A DNA stretch of 64,000 bases, taken from the NCBI RefSeq assembly GCF_009939225.1, contig NZ_JAACJR010000008.1, positions 1,603,377 to 1,667,376 of the forward strand. The letters are read 5' to 3'. Origin of the DNA: Sediminibacterium soli (GTDB lineage: Bacteria > Bacteroidota > Bacteroidia > Chitinophagales > Chitinophagaceae). This document shows positions 16,316 to 24,534 of this stretch, in pieces (positions within the stretch are counted from its first letter, which is position 1; each line of letters opens with the position of its first letter). The notes beneath the pieces are model-generated. The model did not search any database, was not told the origin of the DNA, and worked only from the letters and a program-made list of their open reading frames with translations. A program made the translations under genes and the position numbers.

Positions 16316-17203
16316 CTACACATCGCATATCATGACCGCTTTTTTCAGGGAACCGAGTTTGTCTGCCGCCGTGGGAATAAATTCCTGCGCCAGGTAACCG
16401 GTAAATCCTGTGGCAACGATCGCCTTGATGATGGCGGGGTAATACAGTTCCTGTGTTTCGTCTATCTCGTGTCTTCCGGGAACGCCTGCGGTATGGTAAT
16501 GCCCGATATAGGTGTTATAGCTCCTGATCGTACGGATCACATCACCTTCATCGATCTGCATATGATAGATATCGTACAGCAGTTTGAAATTGGGCGAACC
16601 GATGCGCTTGCACAGTTCCACGCCCCATGCGGTGCGATCGCACATATAATCTTTGTGGTCGATCTTGCTGTTGAGCAGCTCCATCGTCAGCACCACGCCT
16701 TTTTTCTCTGCCAGGCCGATGATCTGTTTCAATCCTTCCACGCAGTTCTTCAGTCCTGTTTCATCATCCATACCATTGCGGTTTCCGCTGGCACAGAACA
16801 GGTTCCGGAAACCGGCGTTGGCCACCAGGTCTATATGGTCCGTATAATTTTTGATAAGCTGTGCATGGTACTGTTTGTCGTTCCAGCCCTTGGTCAGTCC
16901 CAGTTCCGCGCCGTTGCACATGGTTGAGATAAGACCGTATTTTTTCAGCGTATCCCAGTCTTTGGGGCCTACCAGGTCAATGCCCACCAGGCCGGTCTCT
17001 TTGGCAAAGGCGCAAAGCTGCTCCAGCGGTGTATCGCCAAAACACCAGCGGCATACGGAATGCTGTATATTGCCTTTCAGGGCATACTCGGGTACCATAT
17101 TGTTTTTTGTTGAAAATGCCTGAAGGCCTGTGCCGGCAGCAATAGCCGCCGAACCGCCAAGAAGGTTCCTGATCACTTTTCTTCTGCTGGGACGATCGCT
17201 CAT
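16316..17203 (-). CDS. Exported hydroxypyruvate isomerase-like TIM-barrel protein
   Basis: The 295-residue protein starts with a twin-arginine-like signal (SRRKVIRNLLGGSAAIAAGTGLQAF). The rest is a TIM barrel close to the hydroxypyruvate isomerase (Hyi) branch: KGNIQHSVCRWCF, GLVGIDLVGP, LLNSKIDHKDYMCDR, LLYDIYHMQIDEGD and the C-terminal GYLAQEFIP. Metal-binding Glu, Asp and His positions are present. It lies between the transporter and the GMC gene in one operon (gaps 29 and 78 bases). In this setting it more likely isomerises a keto-sugar than hydroxypyruvate; that is inference from the neighbours. Confidence 0.9.
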   Translation of the reverse strand: MSDRPSRRKVIRNLLGGSAAIAAGTGLQAFSTKNNMVPEYALKGNIQHSVCRWCFGDTPLEQLCAFAKETGLVGIDLVGPKDWDTLKKYGLISTMCNGAELGLTKGWNDKQYHAQLIKNYTDHIDLVANAGFRNLFCASGNRNGMDDETGLKNCVEGLKQIIGLAEKKGVVLTMELLNSKIDHKDYMCDRTAWGVELCKRIGSPNFKLLYDIYHMQIDEGDVIRTIRSYNTYIGHYHTAGVPGRHEIDETQELYYPAIIKAIVATGFTGYLAQEFIPTAADKLGSLKKAVMICDV

Positions 17204-17232
17204 GATGTCATTAAAAAATAAACGTTATATAA

Positions 17233-18498
17233 TTACAGCATCGGTGCTGCCTCTTCCTTGGTGATCTTTTTTGACCGCATATAAAACAGCAGTGTGGCAA
17301 ATGCCACCGTTAACACGATCGGTATGATCAGCGTGGCATTCAGTACCTCGGGACCGGCCGCTTTTTTTGCTTCCGCCAGCGCCGCTGCCGATGTATCGCC
17401 CGCCGGTGTTTTGTCGGCAACCAGTTTATCGTAATAACCACCCATAAAAATGGTGTATACCGAAACGGCAAACATACCGGCGCCGCCCATCAGGTTCAGT
17501 CCTACCGCGCCTGTTTTGGGCAGGTTCTCGGCCACAAACCCGATCATGGTGGGCCAGAAATAACATACCCCCATGCCGAAAATGATGGCACCCACGAAAA
17601 GCATGTTACCCGTGGTATGCCCCAGCAGGTATAAACCCGCGGCCGATAATACCGCCGAAATCAGCAGTACGCCGGTGGGCGAGAATTTATGAACCACCGG
17701 CCCGGCAAACCCGCGGCCGATCACCATGATACCGGTTTCGATGGTCAGCAGCAGGATGGCATTGTCGGAAACATTCTTCAGCAGTACATCGATCCACTGG
17801 CCGGTGAACAGCTCGGTGATGGCCGTTCCGAACATCAGAACGATCATGACCAGGAACAGGGGGCGGAGCAGCTCGCGGTACATATCGGCCGTGCTTACGC
17901 CGCTGGCCACCCTTTCGGTAACAGGAAACTGCAGTTTGCTGAACATAAGGCCATACAGCAGGGTGGGGATCAGCATCAGGCCCACCTGCACCTGCCAGCC
18001 CACGCCGGCTTTATCGAGGAAATAAACGATCAGGGTGCCTATGAAAATGCCACCGGGGAACCATAAATGGAAATGGTTGAGCTTGGTGGTTTTGTTATCG
18101 CTGTAAACAGTGGCCACTAATGGGTTACAGGCCGCTTCCACGGTGCCGTTGGCAATACCAACCAGCAGGGTGGAAAGGAACAGGCTCCAGTAACCGCCGG
18201 CAAATATGGTCAGAACAATGCCGGCCAGGTGAAACAGGAAGGCGATCGCCAGCAGGCGTTTCATACCGATAATATCCACTACGAAACCACCGATGATCAC
18301 CGCCAGCGGAAAACCCCAGAACGCAGTAGCAGCAATGGTTCCGAGTTGGGCGTTATCGAGGTTGAACTGGACACCCAGTCTTTCCAGGATACCTGCCCGG
18401 ATTCCGAATGATAAAGAGGTAACCAGCAGGGCCAGACAGCTGGCAACAAACAGCTGGTTGCGTTGGGGAGTGGTTTGCATAGCGGTAGAATATGGCAT
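17233..18498 (-). CDS. MFS transporter, sugar-type
   Basis: The start at 18498 (MPYSTAMQTTPQRN) or 18480 (MQTTPQRN) is chosen; the open frame runs back to 18735 without a usable start. The 421-residue protein has about 12 membrane helices. It carries the MFS loop VVDIIGMKRLLA after the second helix and PLVATVYSDNKTTKLNHFHLWFPGG in the middle, the latter typical of the fucose/glucose permease-like (FHS) group in Bacteroidota. It is the first gene of the leftward operon, so the oxidised or processed sugar is probably what it imports. Substrate cannot be told from sequence. Confidence 0.88.
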   Translation of the reverse strand: MPYSTAMQTTPQRNQLFVASCLALLVTSLSFGIRAGILERLGVQFNLDNAQLGTIAATAFWGFPLAVIIGGFVVDIIGMKRLLAIAFLFHLAGIVLTIFAGGYWSLFLSTLLVGIANGTVEAACNPLVATVYSDNKTTKLNHFHLWFPGGIFIGTLIVYFLDKAGVGWQVQVGLMLIPTLLYGLMFSKLQFPVTERVASGVSTADMYRELLRPLFLVMIVLMFGTAITELFTGQWIDVLLKNVSDNAILLLTIETGIMVIGRGFAGPVVHKFSPTGVLLISAVLSAAGLYLLGHTTGNMLFVGAIIFGMGVCYFWPTMIGFVAENLPKTGAVGLNLMGGAGMFAVSVYTIFMGGYYDKLVADKTPAGDTSAAALAEAKKAAGPEVLNATLIIPIVLTVAFATLLFYMRSKKITKEEAAPML

Positions 18499-18531
18499 TT
18501 GGGTTAAAAAGAGAAAATAGCAATCGACGGT

Positions 18532-18608
18532 TAAATGTAATTTTTTATTTTTAAAACCCGATTGATAAAATTCACCGGTTACGGTTTTTTTTATCTTCCT
18601 TACATTTA
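18532..18608. promoter_or_regulatory. Divergent promoter region of the keto-sugar locus
   Basis: TACATTTA, one base from TAnnTTTG, occurs on the minus strand at 18539-18532, facing the transporter, and on the plus strand at 18601-18608, facing the oxidoreductase. Between them lies the small palindrome-like ACCGGTTACGGTT. Sharing of a regulator by both arms is plausible, but no regulator gene is present in the locus. Confidence 0.45.
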
Positions 18609-18673
18609 TTGCGTCACCACGACACAATGATAACCTTATTTTCATTGAAAAATATCTAAAAAAGAAGCTTACT

Positions 18674-19840
18674 ATGAATCGAAAATTAAGAATGGGAATG
18701 GTTGGCGGCGGAAAAGACGCTTTTATCGGTGCCATTCACCGTATTGCTGCAAACATGGACGGACTGATCGAACTTGTTTGCGGTGCGCTCAGCATCAACC
18801 CCGAGATTGCCCAGGACTCCGGCGAGTCCCTGTTCCTGCCGGCAGACCGTATCTACCTTACGTTTGAAGAAATGATCGAGAAGGAGAGCAAGCTGCCTGC
18901 AGACAAGCGGATGGATTTTGTAACCATCGTTACGCCCAACTTCGCGCATTTTGCACCGGCGATGGCCGCGCTTGACAACGGTTTCCACGTGATCATCGAA
19001 AAACCGATGACTTTTACGCTGGACGAGGCCAAACAGCTTCGGCAGAAAGTGAAAGAGACCGGGCTGCTGCTTGGTTTAACGCATACCTATTCCGGCTACC
19101 CCATGGTAAAACAGGCAAAAGCCATGTTTGCCGACGGTGTCTTCGGCAAGATCAGGAAAGTGTGGGTAGAGTACCCGCAGGGCTGGCTCAGCCAGTTAAG
19201 CGAGCGCGAAGGCAACCGGCAGGCGGCCTGGAGAACCGATCCCAAACGCTCGGGTAAAAGCGGCTGTATGGGCGATATCGGTACACATGCCGCGCATCTT
19301 GCGGAATATATCAGCGGACTGCAGATCACACAGCTTTGCGCAGACCTGAACATTATGGTCGATGGCCGCGCGCTGGACGACGACGGAAACGTGCTGCTGC
19401 GTTTTAACAATGGCGCCGCCGGCGTATTGATGGCATCGCAGGTGGCTGCGGGCGAAGAGAATGCGTTAAAGATCCGTATCTATGGCGAAAAAGGCGGTAT
19501 AGAATGGGCGCAGCACGAGCCCAACACCCTGCTGGTTAAATGGCTTGATAAACCCACCCAGATACTGCGTGCCGGCGCGGGCTATACCGGGCACCTCTCT
19601 ACGTATGCCACACATAACTGCCGCACTCCCGGAGGACACCCGGAAGGGTACCTGGAGGCATTCGGTAATATCTACCGCAATTTTGCCCTGAGCCTGACCG
19701 CCAAACTGGAAGGCAGGGAAGCCACCAAAGAACAGCTCGATTTTCCCACGGCAGACGAAGGCGTTCGCGGCATGGCATTCATCGACAATGTAGTGGCTTC
19801 TTCGGCATCGGATAAGAAGTGGACGGATTTTGTGGTATAG
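18674..19840 (+). CDS. Cytosolic Gfo/Idh/MocA family oxidoreductase
   Basis: The 388-residue protein has no signal peptide and should be cytosolic. The Rossmann motif is MGMVGGGKDAFIGAIH. The canonical motif IIEKPMTFTLDEA is intact, with the active-site lysine. DIGTHAAHLAEYISG carries the conserved His and Asp residues of the sugar-binding side. The family oxidises or reduces sugar and inositol carbonyls with NAD(P). As head of the rightward arm it is a good candidate for the reduction of an imported 3-keto-sugar to the normal sugar. Confidence 0.92.
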   Translation: MNRKLRMGMVGGGKDAFIGAIHRIAANMDGLIELVCGALSINPEIAQDSGESLFLPADRIYLTFEEMIEKESKLPADKRMDFVTIVTPNFAHFAPAMAALDNGFHVIIEKPMTFTLDEAKQLRQKVKETGLLLGLTHTYSGYPMVKQAKAMFADGVFGKIRKVWVEYPQGWLSQLSEREGNRQAAWRTDPKRSGKSGCMGDIGTHAAHLAEYISGLQITQLCADLNIMVDGRALDDDGNVLLRFNNGAAGVLMASQVAAGEENALKIRIYGEKGGIEWAQHEPNTLLVKWLDKPTQILRAGAGYTGHLSTYATHNCRTPGGHPEGYLEAFGNIYRNFALSLTAKLEGREATKEQLDFPTADEGVRGMAFIDNVVASSASDKKWTDFVV

Positions 19841-19897
19841 CGAAACCCGGCCGAAGCCGGCTTTGAATTTTGATTTTTGACTTTTGAATTATTCTTT

Positions 19898-20953
19898 ATG
19901 ACTACTATTAAAGGCCCGGGTATTTTCCTGGCGCAGTTTATGGGCGATGCAGCGCCGTTCAACTCTTTGGAATCGATCTGCAAATGGGCCGCGTCACTCG
20001 GATTTGTGGGTGTGCAGCTGCCTACCTGGGACAACCGCTGCATTGACCTGCAGAAAGCGGCCGAAAGTAAAACCTATGCCGATGAGATCAAAGGCATCGT
20101 AAACGCCGCAGGTATGGAGATAACGGAACTGTCGACCCATTTACAGGGACAGCTGGTAGCGGTGCACCCGGCATACGATGCGCAGTTCGACGGCTTTGCA
20201 CCCGAATCCGTTCGTAACAACCCCAAAGCAAGAACGGAATGGGCCGTTCAGCAGCTGGCATATGCAGCTAAGGCATCGCAGAACCTGGGGCTCGATGCGC
20301 ATGCCACCTTCAGCGGCGCTTTGTTATGGCATACCGTATACCCCTGGCCGCAGCGCCCGGCAGGTTTGGTGGCTACGGGTTTTACCGAACTGGCCAAACG
20401 CTGGAAACCAATACTGGATGTTTTTGATGAACACGGCGTGGATCTCTGTTACGAGATACATCCCGGAGAAGACCTGCACGACGGTGTTACCTATGAAATG
20501 TTTCTGGAAAAAGTAAACAATCACCCCCGCGCCTGTCTTTTATACGATCCGTCGCATTTTGTACTACAGTGCCTCGATTACCTTTCTTATATCGATCATT
20601 ACCACGAACGCATCCGCATGTTCCATGTAAAAGACGCGGAATTCAATGCCAGCGGCAAACAGGGTGTCTACGGCGGATACCAGAACTGGGTGGAGCGCGC
20701 CGGAAGGTTCCGCTCGCTGGGTGATGGACAGGTGGATTTTGGATCGATATTCAGCAAACTCGCCGGCTACAATTACAAAGGCTGGGCGGTGATGGAATGG
20801 GAATGCGCGCTCAAACACCCCGAAGTGGGTGCGGCAGAAGGCGCTCCGTTTATTAAAAAACACATCATCAAAGTCACGGAAAAAGCCTTCGACGATTTTG
20901 CAGGAACCGGCTCTGATGAAGATTTCAATAAGCGCATTTTGGGAATCAATTAA
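19898..20953 (+). CDS. Cytosolic TIM-barrel sugar isomerase/epimerase
   Basis: The start at 19898 (MTTIKGPGIFLAQF) is chosen; a longer frame begins at 19877 but would add only a hydrophobic tag. The 351-residue protein is a TIM barrel with LGFVGVQLPTWD, LCYEIHPGEDLHDG, LLYDPSHFVLQ and RIRMFHVKDAEF, which supply the Glu, Asp and His metal ligands. It is longer than its two exported relatives in the locus and has no signal. The gap to the preceding oxidoreductase is 57 bases, so co-transcription is likely. It may interconvert or cleave a keto-sugar in the cytosol. Confidence 0.91.
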   Translation: MTTIKGPGIFLAQFMGDAAPFNSLESICKWAASLGFVGVQLPTWDNRCIDLQKAAESKTYADEIKGIVNAAGMEITELSTHLQGQLVAVHPAYDAQFDGFAPESVRNNPKARTEWAVQQLAYAAKASQNLGLDAHATFSGALLWHTVYPWPQRPAGLVATGFTELAKRWKPILDVFDEHGVDLCYEIHPGEDLHDGVTYEMFLEKVNNHPRACLLYDPSHFVLQCLDYLSYIDHYHERIRMFHVKDAEFNASGKQGVYGGYQNWVERAGRFRSLGDGQVDFGSIFSKLAGYNYKGWAVMEWECALKHPEVGAAEGAPFIKKHIIKVTEKAFDDFAGTGSDEDFNKRILGIN

Positions 20954-21053
20954 TCAACTAACTTGCAGGGACGAAACAGAACGATCAAAAGCCATCCGGA
21001 TTTGAGGTTCCGTTTCCGATCCTCCATTCTTGTTAACGTTTAAAACCTCTACC

Positions 21054-21449
21054 TTGAAAAAGTATTTTGTGGCGATTGGCCTGCTGGCTCTGATCACTGC
21101 CTGCGGCGGTGGCAACGACAAACAGGCAACCACCGACAAAGCAGCTGCTGCACCGGCCGCTGCCCCTGCAGATGCACTGGCATCTAATCCCGATTACCAG
21201 AAAGGACTGGAACTGGTTGCCAAATCGGACTGTCTTACCTGTCATAAAGTAAGCGAAAAACTTACGGGTCCCGCTTACAAAGATGTGGCGGCCAAGTATG
21301 AAAACACCGATGCCAATATTACCATGCTGGCCGAAAAGATCATCAAGGGCGGACAGGGCAACTGGGGAAGCGTACCCATGACACCGCATGCCGCCCTGAG
21401 TGAAGCCGATGCAAAACAAATGGTGAAATACATTCTCCTACTGAAATAA
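21054..21449 (+). CDS. Class I cytochrome c, lipoprotein
   Basis: The start is taken as TTG at 21054, giving MKKYFVAIGLLALITAC with a lipobox; no ATG is available, and TTG at 21030 would add eight residues before the signal. The mature part has an Ala/Pro linker and then one heme c site SDCLTCHK with a methionine ligand in WGSVPMTPH. It resembles cytochromes c-551/c-552. It sits 9 bases before the DUF1080 gene and in the same locus as a GMC dehydrogenase lacking any cytochrome partner of its own, so it is the likely electron acceptor. Confidence 0.9.
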   Translation: MKKYFVAIGLLALITACGGGNDKQATTDKAAAAPAAAPADALASNPDYQKGLELVAKSDCLTCHKVSEKLTGPAYKDVAAKYENTDANITMLAEKIIKGGQGNWGSVPMTPHAALSEADAKQMVKYILLLK

Positions 21450-21458
21450 CCAATCCCC

Positions 21459-22163
21459 ATGAGAAAACCATTAACGATTGCGGTAATAGCAGCAGCAGTT
21501 ATCGCCTGCAGCTTCACAGGCCGCACCCCCAAAGCAGACTGGGTAGCTCTATTTGACGGAAAAACATTGAACGGCTGGCATGTGTACGGACACAAACCCA
21601 TGGGCAATAACTGGAAAGTTTCCGATGGCGCCATCTATTTTGATGCTGCGGGCAAAAGAGAACCCGGCAGCAAAGTATCCAACGATCTTGTTACCGATAA
21701 AAGCTATGAGAATTTCCATTTCAAATACGACTGGAAAATAGCAAAGAACGGGAACAGCGGATTGATCTTCTGGGTACAGGAAGACTCTGCAAAATACAGG
21801 CAGACCTACCATACCGGCCCCGAAATGCAGGTGCTGGATAACGATGGCCACCCTGACGGAAAAATCGAAAAACACCGCGCCGGCAACCTGTACGACCTTA
21901 TCGCCGGCAAAGAAGGCGTGGTAAAACCGGTGGGCGAATGGAATACGGCAGAGATCATCTGCAACAAAGGCAAACTGGATTTTATCCTGAACGGTGTAAC
22001 GGTTTTGACCACCGCGTACGGCGATGATAACTGGAAACAGATGGTCGCCGGCAGCAAGTTCAAACAGTGGCCCGATTTCGGAACGGTTTTCAAAGGTCAT
22101 TTTGCATTGCAGGACCATGGCAACGAAGTATGGTTTAAGAATGTTATGGTGAAACAACTGTAG
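21459..22163 (+). CDS. DUF1080 / 3-keto-disaccharide hydrolase family protein
   Basis: The 234-residue protein has a signal ending near VIACSFTG, with an AC that could be lipidated. The mature part is the complete DUF1080 (PF06439) concanavalin-like domain: LFDGKTLNGWHVYG, SYENFHFKYDWKI, NSGLIFWV, GPEMQVLDNDGHPD, ALQDHGNEVWFKNV. Members of this family hydrolyse 3-keto-glycosides. Its position directly after a cytochrome c, in a locus with a subunit-3/GMC dehydrogenase, supports that role here. Expected location is the periplasm, with cleavage of the oxidised glycoside outside the cytosol. Confidence 0.93.
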   Translation: MRKPLTIAVIAAAVIACSFTGRTPKADWVALFDGKTLNGWHVYGHKPMGNNWKVSDGAIYFDAAGKREPGSKVSNDLVTDKSYENFHFKYDWKIAKNGNSGLIFWVQEDSAKYRQTYHTGPEMQVLDNDGHPDGKIEKHRAGNLYDLIAGKEGVVKPVGEWNTAEIICNKGKLDFILNGVTVLTTAYGDDNWKQMVAGSKFKQWPDFGTVFKGHFALQDHGNEVWFKNVMVKQL

Positions 22164-22180
22164 TCATGTCACACTTATTG

Positions 22181-22214
22181 AAAGCTCCTGCGGGTGATCG
22201 CAGGGGCTTTTTTT
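22181..22214 (+). terminator. Terminator of the rightward keto-sugar operon
   Basis: A stem AAAGCTCCTGCG with CGCAGGGGCTTT (one G-T pair) and loop GGTGAT is followed by a T-run. It lies 18 bases after the DUF1080 stop. Confidence 0.9.
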
Positions 22215-22253
22215 GTGCCTTTCCCGCCTGATCGCTTTGGGTTGGGGTTTTTC

Positions 22254-22343
22254 AACACAGAGACGCGGAGATACAGAGGGTTTTCTCCGTGTTCCTCTGT
22301 ATCTCCGCGTCTCTGTGTTAAACCCGTGTCTCTGTCTCCTCCA
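22254..22343 (-). repeat. Dispersed hairpin repeat, family 1 (copy C, with perfect arms)
   Basis: Two perfect 26-base arms, AACACAGAGACGCGGAGATA onward (22254-22279) and the complement (22294-22319), enclose a 14-base loop. The part to the right, CCCGTGTCTCTGTCTCCTCC, continues the match to copy A in reverse complement. Beyond it (22398-22417) are two 10-base units starting CGTGAG, like those at 38453-38519. The 378-base gap 22164-22541 otherwise contains only the DUF1080 terminator and the tadA promoter. Confidence 0.92.
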
Positions 22344-22529
22344 AGCTCCCCCACAACACTGAAAAATCAGGGAAGACGAGGCGTTGTAGACATAAACCGT
22401 GAGCCGCCGTGAGAAACGAGGCTGGTTTCGCCCGCAAAAAAGAATGCCTGAGTCTCTCTCAGAAAAATTAAATAATTTGTTCCAAAAAAGTCCACAACTC
22501 ACCACACCACCGATAACTCACGCTTCTCC

Positions 22530-22537
22530 TATCTTTG
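22530..22537 (+). promoter_or_regulatory. -7 box abutting the tadA start
   Basis: TATCTTTG matches TAnnTTTG and ends 4 bases before the ATG at 22542. Transcription would begin at or very near the start codon, giving a leaderless message. Confidence 0.5.
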
Positions 22538-22541
22538 CCCC

Positions 22542-22988
22542 ATGCCTCCCCACAACGACACCCATTTCATGCAGCAGGCTTTGAAAGAAGCACAGCTTGC
22601 CTATGACCGGGACGAGGTGCCGGTGGGCGCGGTGGTGGTGATCGATAACCGGATCATTGCAAGAGGGCATAACCAGGTGGAACTGCTTAATGATGCAACG
22701 GCGCATGCCGAGATCATCGCCCTGACCTCCGCTTTTAATTACCTGGGGGCAAAATACCTGCCCGAGGCAAGCCTGTATGTAACGGTAGAGCCCTGTCTGA
22801 TGTGCTGCGGTGCCATGTACTGGGGCAAGATCGGGCGTATCGTTTACGGCACGGCCGACGAAAAAAACGGTTACCGGCATATTACCGGAGCCAACTGGCC
22901 TTTTCACCCGAAAACAGAACTGGTAACCGGCGTGCTGCAGGAAGAATGCGCTTTCCTGATGAAATCTTTTTTCCGGGCCAGAAGATGA
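22542..22988 (+). CDS. tadA: tRNA adenosine deaminase / nucleoside deaminase
   Basis: The 148-residue protein carries the zinc-dependent deaminase signature: HAEIIAL with the catalytic Glu, and PCLMCC with the two zinc cysteines. The flanking MYWGKIGRIVYGTADEK fits the TadA/guanine-deaminase branch. TadA makes inosine at the wobble base of tRNA-Arg(ACG). The length fits. The C-terminal TGVLQEECAFLMKSFFRARR also matches tRNA-specific members. It is a single gene with a promoter box right at its start. Confidence 0.9.
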   Translation: MPPHNDTHFMQQALKEAQLAYDRDEVPVGAVVVIDNRIIARGHNQVELLNDATAHAEIIALTSAFNYLGAKYLPEASLYVTVEPCLMCCGAMYWGKIGRIVYGTADEKNGYRHITGANWPFHPKTELVTGVLQEECAFLMKSFFRARR

Positions 22989-23056
22989 TACCGGCCACCC
23001 GCCTTTCGATTTCAGAAACAAAAAATTTTGTAAGAAACATATCCGTTCAGGCTTAG

Positions 23057-23064
23057 TAAATTTG
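23057..23064 (+). promoter_or_regulatory. -7 box of sodA
   Basis: TAAATTTG matches TAnnTTTG and lies 64 bases before the sodA start. Confidence 0.5.
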
Positions 23065-23128
23065 TTCTGCACCAACGGCCGGGCAATCATCTCCGGCTGA
23101 TCTCTCAAATCTTAAAATCGAAAAGATC

Positions 23129-23728
23129 ATGGCATTCACATTAGCACCCCTGCCCTACGCAAACGATGCGCTGGAACCGCATATCGATGCAACCACCATG
23201 CAGATACACCACGATAAGCACCACCAGGCTTATGTAGACAATCTCAATAAAGCCATTGCCGGCACCCCCAACGAAGGAAAATCACTCGAAGAACTGGTTG
23301 CGGCCGCAGGCTCTATCAGTCCTGCCGTACGCAACAACGGCGGCGGTCACTGGAACCATACTTTCTTCTGGGAAAGTCTTGCTGCACAGGCCGGCGGCGC
23401 TCCTTCAGGCGCACTTGCCGATGCCATCAACAGCGCATTTGGTTCTTTTGATGCATTCAAGGAAAAATTTGCTCAGGCCGGTATGACCCGCTTCGGAAGC
23501 GGCTGGGCCTGGCTGATCGTAAAAGACGGCAAGCTGGAAATCAGCTCCACACCGAACCAGGACAATCCGCTGATGGATGTTGCCGAGGTAAAAGGCACAC
23601 CTGTTCTCGGTGTGGACGTATGGGAACATGCTTACTACCTGAAATACCAAAACCGCCGCGCCGATTACCTGGCCGCATTCTGGAATGTGGTGAACTGGGG
23701 TAAAGTGGCGGAGAGGTTCGGAAAATAA
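23129..23728 (+). CDS. sodA: Superoxide dismutase, Mn/Fe type
   Basis: The 199-residue protein converts superoxide to peroxide and oxygen. The four metal ligands are visible: His in [10 protein letters not shown], His in [11 protein letters not shown], then Asp and His in [26 protein letters not shown] is the manganese/cambialistic type of sequence. No signal peptide is present, so it is cytosolic. It stands alone, downstream of tadA. Confidence 0.96.
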   Translation: MAFTLAPLPYANDALEPHIDATTMQIHHDKHHQAYVDNLNKAIAGTPNEGKSLEELVAAAGSISPAVRNNGGGHWNHTFFWESLAAQAGGAPSGALADAINSAFGSFDAFKEKFAQAGMTRFGSGWAWLIVKDGKLEISSTPNQDNPLMDVAEVKGTPVLGVDVWEHAYYLKYQNRRADYLAAFWNVVNWGKVAERFGK

Positions 23729-23750
23729 AAATGTCCGAGCATGCATTGTT

Positions 23751-23790
23751 CAATCGGCGATTGCCGATTGCCGATTGAACAATTCGCTCA
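23751..23790. repeat. Hairpin repeat (GTTCAATCGGC family)
   Basis: GTTCAATCGGC and GCCGATTGAAC face each other around further CAATCGGC-type units. Related CAATCGGC and GCAATCGAC elements occur around 24450-24530. It lies just past the sodA stop. Confidence 0.65.
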
Positions 23791-23832
23791 CCACGATCCA
23801 TTCAACTATTCATGTAACGCACAAATTCCGTT

Positions 23833-24438
23833 ATGAAACAACTGCTGCCCCTATCCGTTATTATGCTGACTGTAGCCCTCGCTTCGTGTAACGACAGCGC
23901 AAAAAAAATTGTGGTTATGAGCAAGGGCGAGGCCGATATCAACACCGGCGACAAAACCATCAGCGCGGGTGACGGCGCAGGCCATAACGAGAAAACCTTT
24001 GTTCTTGGCGGCGGCACTTATGAATACAAACTGAAAACGCCTGCAGGCGATGGCAGTGCCAGCTTCGGGGAAAACGGGCTGTACGTGGTGAATATAAAGA
24101 ACGATACCATACTCGGCACTTACATGAAATATGCAGATCCTTCCAAAGCCAATGCCACCATGACGCAGGACGAGCTCCGTCACCGCATTGATTCATTGCA
24201 TCTCCTGCTGGAAGGAAAGAACGTATCGGCGGCCAACCGCAATTTTTTCCTTCTTCCCAAAACTGCAGTCCGCGTCAGCGAGAATACCGATGCAGAGATC
24301 GTAGGCCCCTACCACCAGATGCGCTCCGCCGCCAAAGTAGACGGCAAAGAACCCGAAGTATACAGGTTCTACAGCATCAAAGAAGTCAGGGAAACGGTTG
24401 GGAAGCTGGAGGGGCTGACGGTAGGGGAAAAACAGTAG
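23833..24438 (+). CDS. Putative lipoprotein of unknown function
   Basis: The 201-residue protein has a lipoprotein signal ending at LASC. The mature part starts with KKIVVMSKGEADINTGDKTISAGDGAGHNEKTF and later has a long helical region (RHRIDSLHLLLEGKN). I recognise no named family. Expected location is the periplasmic face of a membrane. The gene is flanked by hairpin repeats on both sides. Confidence 0.75.
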   Translation: MKQLLPLSVIMLTVALASCNDSAKKIVVMSKGEADINTGDKTISAGDGAGHNEKTFVLGGGTYEYKLKTPAGDGSASFGENGLYVVNIKNDTILGTYMKYADPSKANATMTQDELRHRIDSLHLLLEGKNVSAANRNFFLLPKTAVRVSENTDAEIVGPYHQMRSAAKVDGKEPEVYRFYSIKEVRETVGKLEGLTVGEKQ

Positions 24439-24534
24439 AGAAAATTGGGCAATGGCAGATTGCCGATTGATTTGACAATGGATCCTTCCCTGCACCGATG
24501 AAAAGCCAATCAGCAATCGACAATCCCTCAATCC

